Below, piece after piece: positions 1-6,659 of a stretch of DNA of 48,112 nt (positions within the stretch are counted from its first letter, which is position 1; each line of letters begins with the position of its first letter). The stretch covers positions 1 to 48,112 of the forward strand of contig JAIENY010000024.1 of assembly GCA_019750915.1 (NCBI GenBank). The letters are read 5' to 3'. A program made the position numbers and the translations under genes. The notes below the pieces were generated by a model. That model did not search any database. It was not told the DNA's origin and worked only from the letters and a program-made list of their open reading frames with translations. The stretch is from Xanthobacteraceae bacterium (GTDB lineage Bacteria; Pseudomonadota; Alphaproteobacteria; Rhizobiales; Xanthobacteraceae).

Positions 1-504
1 GGTGATCGCGCCGATCATCGTCGGCGCAATTCTCGCAATCTCGACAAGGATATCCGTGAGTTCTTTGGCTCGCGTGAAGCGCTGATCGTGCCGTTCATGG
101 CCTTTACGCTGGGACAGAACATCAACCTCGGCAACGTGATCACAGGCGGCCTGTCCGGCATCGCCCTTGGTGTGCTGACGCTGGTCGTCACTGGCACGCT
201 CTGCATCTTCGTCGACAAGCTGCTTGGCGGTACAGGCATCGCTGGTGCGGCGGCCTCCAGCACGGCGGGTAATTCGGCGGCCGTGCCGCCGGCGATCGCG
301 GCGGCCGACCATTCCTATGCTGCGATCGCACCAGTCGCCACCGTGCAGGTCGCAGCATCGGTGATCGTGACCGCGGTGCTGACGCCGTTGCTGACCGCGT
401 GGATGTATCGCCGCGTGCAAAAACGAGCCGAGACCAAGACCGTGCTCCAGGAGCTTGAGGAGCACCCGGTACAGGGCACGCTTTACGAACAGGCGAAATC
501 GTAG
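1..504 (+). CDS. kdgT: 2-keto-3-deoxygluconate permease (KdgT family), 3' part, frame-disrupted
   Basis: This is the C-terminal part of a KdgT-family permease, an inner-membrane proton symporter for 2-keto-3-deoxygluconate and related sugar acids. The segment NLDKDIREFFG, then hydrophobic helices, then GGTGIAGAAASSTAGNSAA matches the family's C-terminal half. The 5' end lies outside the window. Up to about position 34 the family pattern (PIIVGAIL) is read in frame 2, whereas from position 37 it is read in frame 1; one missing G at about 35 in the family's usual LGNLD junction would explain this. Either the gene is inactivated or the base is a sequencing error. It lies upstream of a GlcG-like gene and a 2-hydroxyacid dehydrogenase on the same strand, consistent with a sugar-acid locus. 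Identity is confident; functionality is unknown. Confidence 0.8.
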   Translation, partial: GDRADHRRRNSRNLDKDIREFFGSREALIVPFMAFTLGQNINLGNVITGGLSGIALGVLTLVVTGTLCIFVDKLLGGTGIAGAAASSTAGNSAAVPPAIAAADHSYAAIAPVATVQVAASVIVTAVLTPLLTAWMYRRVQKRAETKTVLQELEEHPVQGTLYEQAKS

Positions 505-521
505 TCGCCGGTAAAAATCCC

Positions 522-555
522 ATGGCCGGCGCTGTCGTGAGGCATCGCCGGCCAT
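522..555 (+). terminator. Perfect 10-bp hairpin between kdgT and the GlcG-like gene
   Basis: ATGGCCGGCG at 522-531 is exactly complementary to CGCCGGCCAT at 546-555, with a 14-nt loop. It lies 18 nt after the permease stop and 20 nt before the next start. The following TTGTTGTTG is only a broken T-tract, so it may be a weak terminator or an mRNA-stability hairpin within an operon rather than a full intrinsic terminator. Confidence 0.5.
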
Positions 556-575
556 TGTTGTTGTGATGGACTGGA

Positions 576-1004
576 ATGGTGGAAATGGATGTGATCGGAA
601 TAAAACTCGCTCAAACGCTCGTGACGGCGGCGCTCGACAAGGCGGCCGCCGACTATGCCCGGCCGATCTGCGTCAGCGTCTGTGACGCCTACGGGTTTCT
701 GCTGTCGTTTGCGCGCGGCGACGACGCACCGGTGCGAAGCGTCGCGATATCGCAAGGCAAGGCCTATTCGTCGGCACGGATCGGTGCGAACACCGATGTC
801 TGGCTGAGCCGGTTAGCAGAATCGAATTTCCAGGCCACCTATTTCTGCGACCCGCAACTGACGGCCTTGCCGGGAGGTGCGGTCATCAAGAGTGCCAGCG
901 GCAAGGTGCTCGGCGGCGTCGGAATCAGCGGTCTTGCGCCGCCCGAGGATCAGGCGATCGCCAATGCCATTGCCGCACTCGCAGCAAAAGATTCAACGCA
1001 ATAA
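576..1004 (+). CDS. GlcG/HbpS family protein (DUF336)
   Basis: A 142-residue soluble protein of the GlcG/HbpS (DUF336) family. Visible family marks are the N-terminal helix LAQTLVTAALDKAA, the strand VSVCDAYGFLLSFARGD, and the C-terminal LPGGAVIK...KVLGGVGISG loop. Family members are small PAS/profilin-like domains, some binding haem or small ligands; many sit beside glycolate or sugar-acid genes without a proven reaction. Here it stands between a KdgT-like permease and a D-2-hydroxyacid dehydrogenase (15 nt before the latter), which suggests a role with a hydroxy- or keto-acid. ATG 576 was chosen; ATG 585 is an alternative, and no strong ribosome-binding site separates them. A specific function cannot be assigned. 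Confidence 0.85.
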   Translation: MVEMDVIGIKLAQTLVTAALDKAAADYARPICVSVCDAYGFLLSFARGDDAPVRSVAISQGKAYSSARIGANTDVWLSRLAESNFQATYFCDPQLTALPGGAVIKSASGKVLGGVGISGLAPPEDQAIANAIAALAAKDSTQ

Positions 1005-1019
1005 GGAAGGGGTTCGATC

Positions 1020-2012
1020 ATGAGCCGAAAATCCGTCTACGTGACACGCGCTATCCCCGAGGAAAACATCAATGAGCTTCGCAAGCACTTCGATGTCGAG
1101 GTCAATCCCGACGACCGGGCCTTGAGCAAGGACGAGTTGAAGCAGAAACTGAAGGGGCGTCACGGCGCGATCTCGCTGTTGACCGATGCCATCGATGGCG
1201 AGGTGTTCGATGCTGCGGGGCCGCAGCTGCGCATTGTTGCGAATTACGCGGTGGGCTTTAACAATTTCGATGTTGCGGCGGCGACCCAGCGCAACGTGAT
1301 CCTGACCAACACTCCGGGTGTGCTGGACGACGCGACCGCGACTCACACCATCACACTATTGCTCGCCACCGCGCGCCGCATTGCGGAATCCGACAAGTTC
1401 ATCCGTGATGGCAAGTGGCAAGGCTGGGCGCCGATGTTCTTCGTCGGACTCGACGTGGACCAGAAGACACTCGGCATCGCCGGCCTTGGCCGCATCGGCA
1501 AGGCTGTCGCCAAGCGCGCGCGCGGCTTTGACATGAACATCATCTACAGCGATGTGCAGCGCGACGCGGCGTTCGAGAAGTCGTTCGGCGCAACATATGT
1601 CGATAAGGACACCCTGATTCGGGAATCGGATTTCCTCACCATGCACGTTCCGTTGACCGCAGATACACGTCACTACATCGGTGCGAAGGAACTAAAGGCG
1701 ATGAAGAAGACTGCGGTGCTGATCAATGCCAGCCGCGGTCCGGTCGTTGACGAAGTCGCTCTGGTGCAGGCGCTCAAGGACAAGGAAATCTGGGGGGCTG
1801 GACTTGACGTGTTCGAGGACGAGCCGAAGCTCGCGCCGGGCCTGATCGATCTTCCGAACGTCGTCATCGTGCCGCACATCGCCTCGGCGACGCCGCAGAC
1901 CCGTCTGGCGATGGGTGAGATTGCCGTCAACAACATCATCAAGGTGTTGAATGGCAAGGTCCCCGACACCTGCGTCAACCCCGAGGTTCTGAAATCGGCG
2001 GCCGCGCAATAG
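1020..2012 (+). CDS. D-isomer-specific 2-hydroxyacid dehydrogenase (glyoxylate/hydroxypyruvate reductase type)
   Basis: A 330-residue NAD(P)H-dependent dehydrogenase of the GyaR/GhrB group, expected to reduce glyoxylate, hydroxypyruvate or 2-ketogluconate in the cytoplasm. The substrate domain carries NYAVGFNNFDV at 75-84. The Rossmann motif is GIAGLGRIG at 152-160. The catalytic triad is visible: Arg239 in NASRGP, Glu268 in DVFEDEP and His286 in PHIASAT. The spacing and length are normal for the family. AAGGAAGGGG precedes ATG 1020. It is the last gene of the kdgT/glcG-like run and is followed by a strong terminator. Substrate preference cannot be read from sequence alone. Confidence 0.92.
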   Translation: MSRKSVYVTRAIPEENINELRKHFDVEVNPDDRALSKDELKQKLKGRHGAISLLTDAIDGEVFDAAGPQLRIVANYAVGFNNFDVAAATQRNVILTNTPGVLDDATATHTITLLLATARRIAESDKFIRDGKWQGWAPMFFVGLDVDQKTLGIAGLGRIGKAVAKRARGFDMNIIYSDVQRDAAFEKSFGATYVDKDTLIRESDFLTMHVPLTADTRHYIGAKELKAMKKTAVLINASRGPVVDEVALVQALKDKEIWGAGLDVFEDEPKLAPGLIDLPNVVIVPHIASATPQTRLAMGEIAVNNIIKVLNGKVPDTCVNPEVLKSAAAQ

Positions 2013-2044
2013 GCTTTGGATGACCAGGACTTGTTAAGCCTTAT

Positions 2045-2073
2045 AAAGGAGCCGCATTGCCGGCTCCTTTTTT
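2045..2073 (+). terminator. Intrinsic terminator after the 2-hydroxyacid dehydrogenase
   Basis: AAAGGAGCCG (2045-2054) pairs perfectly with CGGCTCCTTT (2061-2070) around a 6-nt loop and runs into six T residues (2068-2073). It starts 33 nt after the dehydrogenase stop. This is the clearest rho-independent terminator in the first 10 kb and ends the sugar-acid locus. Confidence 0.92.
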
Positions 2074-2074
2074 G

Positions 2075-2401
2075 TTGCAGCGCAAGCATAGAACGTGTTC
2101 AAATTTTGCGGAGATTTCCGGGACCGGACATTCTCTACGGGAAAATACTGTCATCTACGCAGGCTCTGTCCCGCCATGAGCGATCGACAAGGCGGCCGTT
2201 GGCAATCAGTGGATCGAGGGAATACGTATCCACAAAGTTTGGCTTCCAAAGGAGATTGTTACCGTCGGCACAACCAGACCGGACAACTTCCGCGGGCCCA
2301 TGTCTTCCGGTTGCATCCGGCGAGCTGTCGGCGGTGTTCCATCCGCGCCGATCAAAGGCAAAAAGCAGCCCATTTATAACGATCTGTGCGCGGGCCTGTA
2401 A
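2075..2401 (+). pseudogene. Probable decayed coding remnant, unidentified
   Basis: No intact gene is supported between the terminator and nrsF. One frame (codons in register with 2075) nevertheless reads like protein, with segments such as QWIEGIRIHKVWLPKEIVTV (from 2207) and IKGKKQPIYNDL before a TAA at 2399-2401. It has an in-frame TGA at 2177-2179 and no ATG, GTG or TTG between that stop and 2300, so it cannot be translated as it stands. The other frames have shadow-like composition. I do not recognise the family. A gene fragment is my preferred reading; chance is possible. Confidence 0.35.
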
Positions 2402-2486
2402 CGCTTACCGGATCATAACGTATTCGAATGGGTAGCGGGCTCGTATCCAGATTGTGGTGTATTTCGTGAATTCCAAGGCGGCAGTC

Positions 2487-3122
2487 ATGATGACAAGCAA
2501 CCTCGTTCGAACATTGACGCTGGATCGTCAGTTCAGCCGCAAGCCATCAGTGTATCTGGCGCGCGCTCTCGTCCTGGGGATTGTGGTCGTCGGCATATTG
2601 TTTTTCTCTGAGGTCGGATTCAGGGCGGACATCGGCGCCGCGCTCCACACGACGCGCTTTGTCGTCAAATTCTTCGTTCTCGTACCGCTGGCGTGTTTGG
2701 CGACGATTGCACTTTTTCACGTCTCCGCACCGGTGGAGTCCAAAAAGAGCCTGCTCGGTGCGCTTTTCATCCCGGTTGCGGGGCTGCTTATCGCTGTTGC
2801 GGCCGAGCTCCTGATCACGCCAGAATCGGTGTGGCTGACGCGGATGATCGGAACCAACAACACCAATTGCCTCAGCATCATTCCGACGCTAGCGATTTTT
2901 CCGCTCGTCGGCTTTTTGGTTGCGTTGAAGCAGGCGGCTCCGCGCAATCCGGCTCTTTGTGGTGCGCTCGCGGGTCTTGCCGCGAGCAGCATCGCGGCCA
3001 CCTTCTATGCTTCGAATTGTTTCGACGACAGCCCGTTGTTCGTGGCCCTGTGGTATCCGCTTGCGATGGGTATAGTGGTCTTGGCGGGGTATCTGGCCGG
3101 CGGGAAATGGCTTCGCTGGTAG
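2487..3122 (+). CDS. nrsF: NrsF-like anti-sigma factor, DUF1109 membrane protein
   Basis: A 211-residue polytopic protein with about six membrane segments. The C-terminal half matches the DUF1109/NrsF family: GTNNTNCLSIIP, then LVALKQAAPRNPALCGALAG, then NCFDDSPLFVALWY. In Caulobacter, NrsF holds an ECF sigma factor (SigF) at the membrane and releases it under metal or oxidative stress, with conserved cysteines as sensors; Cys residues are present here in the same type of positions. ATG 2487 was chosen because AAGG lies 8 nt upstream; a GTG at 2454 would add 11 residues. No ECF sigma gene is adjacent: upstream is decayed DNA and downstream is a convergent small gene. The partner sigma factor must be elsewhere or lost. 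Confidence 0.75.
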   Translation: MMTSNLVRTLTLDRQFSRKPSVYLARALVLGIVVVGILFFSEVGFRADIGAALHTTRFVVKFFVLVPLACLATIALFHVSAPVESKKSLLGALFIPVAGLLIAVAAELLITPESVWLTRMIGTNNTNCLSIIPTLAIFPLVGFLVALKQAAPRNPALCGALAGLAASSIAATFYASNCFDDSPLFVALWYPLAMGIVVLAGYLAGGKWLRW

Positions 3123-3242
3123 CGGATCGGTGTTACGTCAGCGACGGCTACGCCAGAACCTGTCCCCGAAATAGCCAGGATGGTTCGACGCGTCCCAGAT
3201 TTGGATAGGGATGTCACGCCACTCGTCTTGCCGAATTAAGCG

Positions 3243-3431
3243 CTAATCGTTTCCATCAGGGAAATCGCTTCCGGCAACGCCTGATTGCCCCTCTTCCGTC
3301 CCGCGTCGGACAAGATGGGTGCCGCCGCATGCTTTGCAGCTGACGGCCAAAAAAGCTGAATGTTCGGCAGCTTCGTCGCTGTGCTGAACATTTAGCCCCG
3401 TGACGGGGCATCTGAAGATAAAATTCGTCAT
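3243..3431 (-). CDS. Small CxxC protein of unknown function
   Basis: A 62-residue protein. The N-terminus FIFRCPVTGLNVQ and the central SCKACGGTHLV give a Cys(x)n-Cys-x2-Cys pattern like a small zinc-ribbon or rubredoxin-like knuckle. Small proteins beginning FxFRCPxTGxxVQ with a later CxAC...HLV are common in Bradyrhizobium relatives as hypothetical proteins (recollection, not searched). ATG 3431 was chosen because the recognisable start MTNFIFRCP begins there; GGTGG lies just before it. A perfect FNR/FixK box is centred 60 bp upstream, the same spacing seen at other genes here, so the gene is probably oxygen-regulated. It is convergent with nrsF. Confidence 0.6.
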   Translation of the reverse strand: MTNFIFRCPVTGLNVQHSDEAAEHSAFLAVSCKACGGTHLVRRGTEEGQSGVAGSDFPDGND

Positions 3432-3484
3432 TCCACCAGATAGCCTTGCCTGCCCAGAGGCTAGGGACAAAACAGCCGTTCGTT

Positions 3485-3498
3485 TTGATCGAGATCAA
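3485..3498 (-). promoter_or_regulatory. FNR/FixK box (perfect palindrome)
   Basis: TTGATCGAGATCAA matches the anaerobox consensus TTGAT-N4-ATCAA exactly. Its centre is 60 bp from the start codon of the small CxxC gene (3431, minus strand) and 162 bp from the CHAD gene start. The first spacing equals that of other boxes in this window, so the minus-strand gene is the more likely target. Confidence 0.8.
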
Positions 3499-3653
3499 TT
3501 GTCTTCGCGGCTCTTCCAGGAACCTGCACGCGCTCGGCATCCGGAATTCCAATAGCGTCAGCATCTCATACGGCGATGATCGGCGGATTCGGTGAGCAGG
3601 CACTCGCGGCAAAATGCTATTATCAGTTAACTTGTACCGCTGGACCTTGGTTC

Positions 3654-4616
3654 ATGAGAAAAATGACGCCTGGTTCGCGCGCCAAACGGGAGAGCCTATC
3701 GTCCGGGCGCGCGGGTTCGCGAAAGACCATCCCGGCGAGGCAGGTAACGGCGTCGCAGGCGTTTGGAAGCGCCATGAGATCCTGTCTGAATGAATTCGTC
3801 GCCAATGAAGCGGGACTGCGCGCCAATCAGGCTAAAGCAGTCCACCGGATGCGTGTTGCCGGGCGCAGGCTGCAAAGCGCGCTTGCAATGTTCGATAGAT
3901 TTGCCGGGAAGCATGCCGATCGCCTCAAGGACGAATGCAACTGGCTGATCGATGAGCTCAGTTTTGCGCGTGAAATCGACGTGTTTGCGGAAGACGTACT
4001 TCAGGCGGTGCTGACCGGGCCCGGCGTGCCCCTCATCGTCCGTCGTGTCGAGAAAATCTGCATGGCTCAACGCAGAAAAGCGTATCGGCGCGCAAACGCG
4101 GCCGTGTTGTCTTTAAGGTACCGCCGTTTTCTTTCCCACGTTCAACAAATGGCTGTGTCCGTGGATGGTCCAGCTGCTGCGCAGCATGAGGCCAGCGAAA
4201 TTGCGTTGAAGGCATTATCCGCTGCGTGGCGAGAGCTGAAAGTTAAAAAAAGAATTGAAGAACTCAGCCGGTCGCGTCTCCACAAATTGAGGCTTCGCTC
4301 AAAGCGAATGCGCTACAGCGCGGAGATTGCCAAAGGCCTGCTCGGCAAAGACGGCCGGAGTACCAATTTCGACCGGCTGTTGAAGGCGCTCTCGCGGCTT
4401 CAGTCCGCTTTAGGGGCAATCAATGACATCGCCGTGCACAAGACGATCCTTCGCGATTTCATTCTTGCGGTCGGAGGATCCGATATGCCCGATGACCTGG
4501 TTCGGAAGCAGATCAAGATTTTTCTTCCCGAGCAAAAAAAGCGCCGTCGGAAATTGATCAACAAAGCAGCGCGCGCGTACGATGCGATTTTGGATGTCGG
4601 CATGTGCTGGGCTTGA
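3654..4616 (+). CDS. CHAD domain protein
   Basis: A 320-residue basic helical protein with the two CHAD half-repeats: the first has VHRMRVAGRRLQSALAMF, the second LHKLRLRSKRMRYSAEIA followed by LQSALGAINDIAV. Conserved His and Arg residues of such helices bind polyphosphate in the family, and CHAD proteins have been found on polyphosphate or polyhydroxyalkanoate granules. There is no CYTH (triphosphatase) domain fused or adjacent. ATG 3654 is used; ATG 3663 or an upstream start at 3576 are possible, as no convincing ribosome-binding site decides. The FNR/FixK box at 3485-3498 lies upstream and could act on this gene too. Confidence 0.85.
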   Translation: MRKMTPGSRAKRESLSSGRAGSRKTIPARQVTASQAFGSAMRSCLNEFVANEAGLRANQAKAVHRMRVAGRRLQSALAMFDRFAGKHADRLKDECNWLIDELSFAREIDVFAEDVLQAVLTGPGVPLIVRRVEKICMAQRRKAYRRANAAVLSLRYRRFLSHVQQMAVSVDGPAAAQHEASEIALKALSAAWRELKVKKRIEELSRSRLHKLRLRSKRMRYSAEIAKGLLGKDGRSTNFDRLLKALSRLQSALGAINDIAVHKTILRDFILAVGGSDMPDDLVRKQIKIFLPEQKKRRRKLINKAARAYDAILDVGMCWA

Positions 4617-4677
4617 GCTTCAGCGATATTGGTGGCGGCGGCGACCAGCTTGACGCAGGAGACGGAGCCGGTGGGTT

Positions 4678-4691
4678 TTGAGCGAGATCAA
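4678..4691 (+). promoter_or_regulatory. FNR/FixK box before the cytochrome c gene
   Basis: TTGAGCGAGATCAA differs from the perfect palindrome by one base (TTGAG instead of TTGAT). The centre is 62 bp upstream of the cytochrome c start at 4747, the spacing of a class II FNR-type activation site with a short leader. Confidence 0.72.
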
Positions 4692-4746
4692 AGCCCTCTG
4701 CGTCGCCCTGACCATACACTCCATCACGATGGGTTGGAAACAGGTC

Positions 4747-5223
4747 ATGATCGGCAAGCGAGTTCTTATATTCCTGACAGGCGCAATAGTATCGACCATC
4801 GCCTTGTATGGGAGCGGATTTTCGCAAGGCCGGACAAACAATCCGCTGACCTCGAATGGATATCAGCCGCATCTGGGTGATCTGATGACCACCATGCAGA
4901 TTCGCCATGATAAGCTCTGGCTTGCGGGCAAATTCGGGAATTGGCCGCTGGCTGCCTACGAGATCGACCTGATGCTGGAAAATTTCCAGGACATCGCGCT
5001 CTTGTATCCCGGCGTCCCCGTGGCGGACATGGCGACCTTATCAAAGCCGACTAAGGCGATCGGGGATGCTATCGCGGAAAAAAGCGTCGCGAAGTTCACT
5101 CAGGCGTTCGCAATGCTGACCGCGGCGTGCAATGCCTGTCATCAGTCGATTGGCCGCGGATACATTGTCATCCAGACCCCGACGGCTTCCAAGTTCGGCA
5201 ATCAGGTGTTTCCGCCAAAATAG
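4747..5223 (+). CDS. Exported mono-haem cytochrome c family protein
   Basis: A 158-residue protein with an N-terminal signal (KR, then a hydrophobic core to about residue 25, ending near FSQ) and a single haem-binding motif C128-NA-C131-H132 near the C-terminus. The helical body (LGDLMTTMQIRHDKLW and LAAYEIDLMLENFQDIALLY) with a C-terminal CxxCH recalls the four-helix cytochrome c'/c556 fold, but I cannot name a subfamily. It should act in the periplasm in electron transfer or as a gas or redox sensor. ATG 4747 is preferred because ACAGG lies just upstream and the signal peptide starts there; upstream starts at 4678 (TTG) and 4729 would run into the FNR/FixK box. It is probably induced at low oxygen. 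Confidence 0.82.
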   Translation: MIGKRVLIFLTGAIVSTIALYGSGFSQGRTNNPLTSNGYQPHLGDLMTTMQIRHDKLWLAGKFGNWPLAAYEIDLMLENFQDIALLYPGVPVADMATLSKPTKAIGDAIAEKSVAKFTQAFAMLTAACNACHQSIGRGYIVIQTPTASKFGNQVFPPK

Positions 5224-5271
5224 CGGGCAAGAGCATCCGTGATCCGCTGGACATTACGTGGCGACCGCAAT

Positions 5272-5481
5272 TTATCGATATGGCAGGCCGGTCCGCCCGA
5301 CCGATAAATCATTACGCGGCGCCGATTGTGGATCGTGCCGGGTTCGAACTTCGGCAACGACGTTGTGTGATGCACGGCTCTGCTCCCAACCGACATTACC
5401 TGCGATGAACAGGATAACGGCGACCTGGATGAGAAAGAGAGCCGCTGCAATACAGGCCTGCCGCACGAAGTGGTCTTTCAT
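5272..5481 (-). CDS. Small membrane protein, hypothetical
   Basis: A 69-residue frame with an N-terminal basic stretch and one good membrane helix (IAAALFLIQVAVILFIAG, about residues 11-28), then a hydrophilic tail without recognisable features. It is convergent with the cytochrome c gene and downstream of fixK on the same strand (87 nt gap). No clear ribosome-binding site precedes ATG 5481, and the C-terminal part looks non-coding. Only the helix argues for a real gene. Confidence 0.35.
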   Translation of the reverse strand: MKDHFVRQACIAAALFLIQVAVILFIAGNVGWEQSRASHNVVAEVRTRHDPQSAPRNDLSVGRTGLPYR

Positions 5482-5567
5482 TGATGAAGGTGGGGAGCTG
5501 GAAATCGTGCGATCGTTGTCCAGCTCCCCCTACAGCAGCAATTTCTCGCGAGATTCGGCTGTACCTT

Positions 5568-6248
5568 TCACTCGTTCATGCCTGCCAAAATGGGCCGGTT
5601 ACAAAGTGAGATCTGACGAGCACCGGAGAAGGTAAGTGCGCCCTCTTCATTCAGTTGCGAAAGTGCGCGGGACACCGTTTCAAGAGTAAGACCGAGGTAA
5701 TCTCCAATGTCGCGGCGGCTCATGGGCAGGCCAAATATGCCTGCAGAGGAAAGCCTCTTGTCCATTTCAAGCAGGAACGTGATCACGCGCTCCATCGCGG
5801 TCTTGCGTCCGAGCAGCAACATGTGATCCTCGGCATGCTTCAAATCGGCGACCGTCATCGTCCAAAGCCGGTGGGCAACCTTCGCGTTGATTGCCGCAAC
5901 GGCCTCAAGGCTGGAACGTTTAATCAGCCGAACTGTGGTGTCGATAATTGCCTCGGCGCTGAGGCGATGCACGGTGCCGGATTCGATACCGAAAACGTCG
6001 CCGGCAAGATGAAATGCGCCGACCTGACGGCGACCGTCGCTCAAGAGCTTGTAGGAGCGCACAGCGCCGCGGACCACCTGATAGACGTAGTCGGCCTGCT
6101 CTTCCTCTCCGTAAATTTCTTCGTCCTTCTTGTAGCGGAACTCGGTTGCTACCAGACCGCAGTGGTTTGCAATGATGCTGAACTGATCCGCGGACGGGGG
6201 AACAGCAGAAACCGGCTTGGAGTGGATCGCGAGTGATTGAGACTGCAT
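5568..6248 (-). CDS. fixK: FixK (FixK2-type) CRP/FNR family transcription factor
   Basis: A 226-residue CRP/FNR regulator. An N-terminal cyclic-nucleotide-binding-like barrel (about 25-140) is followed by a dimer helix and a winged HTH; the recognition helix has GLTLETVSRALSQL with E190, S193 and R194, the E-x2-SR pattern that reads TTGA. It lacks the FNR cysteine cluster, so it is not an oxygen sensor of the FNR type; FixK proteins are made under FixLJ control and act without a cofactor. B. japonicum FixK2 has a redox-sensitive Cys183 just before this helix; aligning its DNA-contacting E196/R200 with E190/R194 places Ser177 here. AGGAG lies 8 nt before ATG 6248. It probably acts on the TTGAT-N4-ATCAA boxes across this window. 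Confidence 0.93.
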   Translation of the reverse strand: MQSQSLAIHSKPVSAVPPSADQFSIIANHCGLVATEFRYKKDEEIYGEEEQADYVYQVVRGAVRSYKLLSDGRRQVGAFHLAGDVFGIESGTVHRLSAEAIIDTTVRLIKRSSLEAVAAINAKVAHRLWTMTVADLKHAEDHMLLLGRKTAMERVITFLLEMDKRLSSAGIFGLPMSRRDIGDYLGLTLETVSRALSQLNEEGALTFSGARQISLCNRPILAGMNE

Positions 6249-6320
6249 TTGACGAACTCCTCGGAACGGGGTGCGCCTTGTTTATCGGGGGACGGTGAGG
6301 GACAAAATTGAGGTCGATAT

Positions 6321-6348
6321 CCTAAGGCTTCCCCCCTAAGGGCTTCCC
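6321..6348 (-). promoter_or_regulatory. Tandem direct repeat in the fixK promoter, candidate FixJ site
   Basis: On the minus strand GGGAAGCCCTTAGG (6348-6335) is followed by GGGAAGCCTTAGG (6333-6321), two near-identical copies with a 14-15 bp period. They lie 73-100 bp upstream of the fixK start. In rhizobia fixK genes are activated by phosphorylated FixJ from sites in this region, so a FixJ-binding role is my inference from position and repetition. I have not matched the repeat to a published FixJ consensus. Confidence 0.5.
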
Positions 6349-6382
6349 CGGAGGTCCAAATGACGACGATGCGTCGAGAATC

Positions 6383-6396
6383 TTGATCGGAATCAA
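6383..6396. promoter_or_regulatory. FNR/FixK box between fixK and ackA (perfect palindrome)
   Basis: TTGATCGGAATCAA matches TTGAT-N4-ATCAA exactly. It is 141 bp (centre) from the fixK start on one side and 270 bp from the ackA start on the other. It could give FixK autoregulation, or drive ackA from a promoter with a leader of roughly 200 nt. No convincing gene was found in the 260 nt between the box and ackA. Confidence 0.72.
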
Positions 6397-6659
6397 CCGC
6401 GAGAGATGCTGAATGCCCATATTCTCGCCAATCGGCCCGCTTATCGCATTCTCCACGCTGTAAGAGCCGGTTCCTTGGCTCGTTTTACGGGCGCGGTCGT
6501 GATCGCGTTATCAATCATCGATATGGCAACCGAGATCGGACCGGTTCGGGAAGAGGAGCGTATGGAGCCCGGGCGGTCGGCATGCCATTTTGTCTCCTGT
6601 GCCAGAGGAGATCGACGGCGCGCAAACGACTGCCGATGTCCGCGCAGGGGGAACTGAGT

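Noticed and set aside
2398..2428. GTAACG ... CGAA resembling a SigF-type ECF promoter before nrsF
   Set aside because: The spacer is 21 nt, while the Caulobacter SigF type has about 16; with no sigma factor gene nearby I do not call it.
2016..2435. 139-codon frame starting inside the terminator region
   Set aside because: It runs through the terminator hairpin and has shadow-like composition; another frame of the same DNA reads more like protein.
5655..6236. 193-codon frame opposite fixK
   Set aside because: It is the complement of a clearly recognised fixK and matches no family.
6309..6322. TTGAGGTCGATATC as a further FixK box near fixK
   Set aside because: Only the left half fits; the right half ATATC does not match RTCAA.
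6406..6657. 83-codon frame between the FixK box and ackA
   Set aside because: It has no ribosome-binding site, its second half is Arg/Cys-rich like non-coding sequence, and it overlaps the ackA leader.
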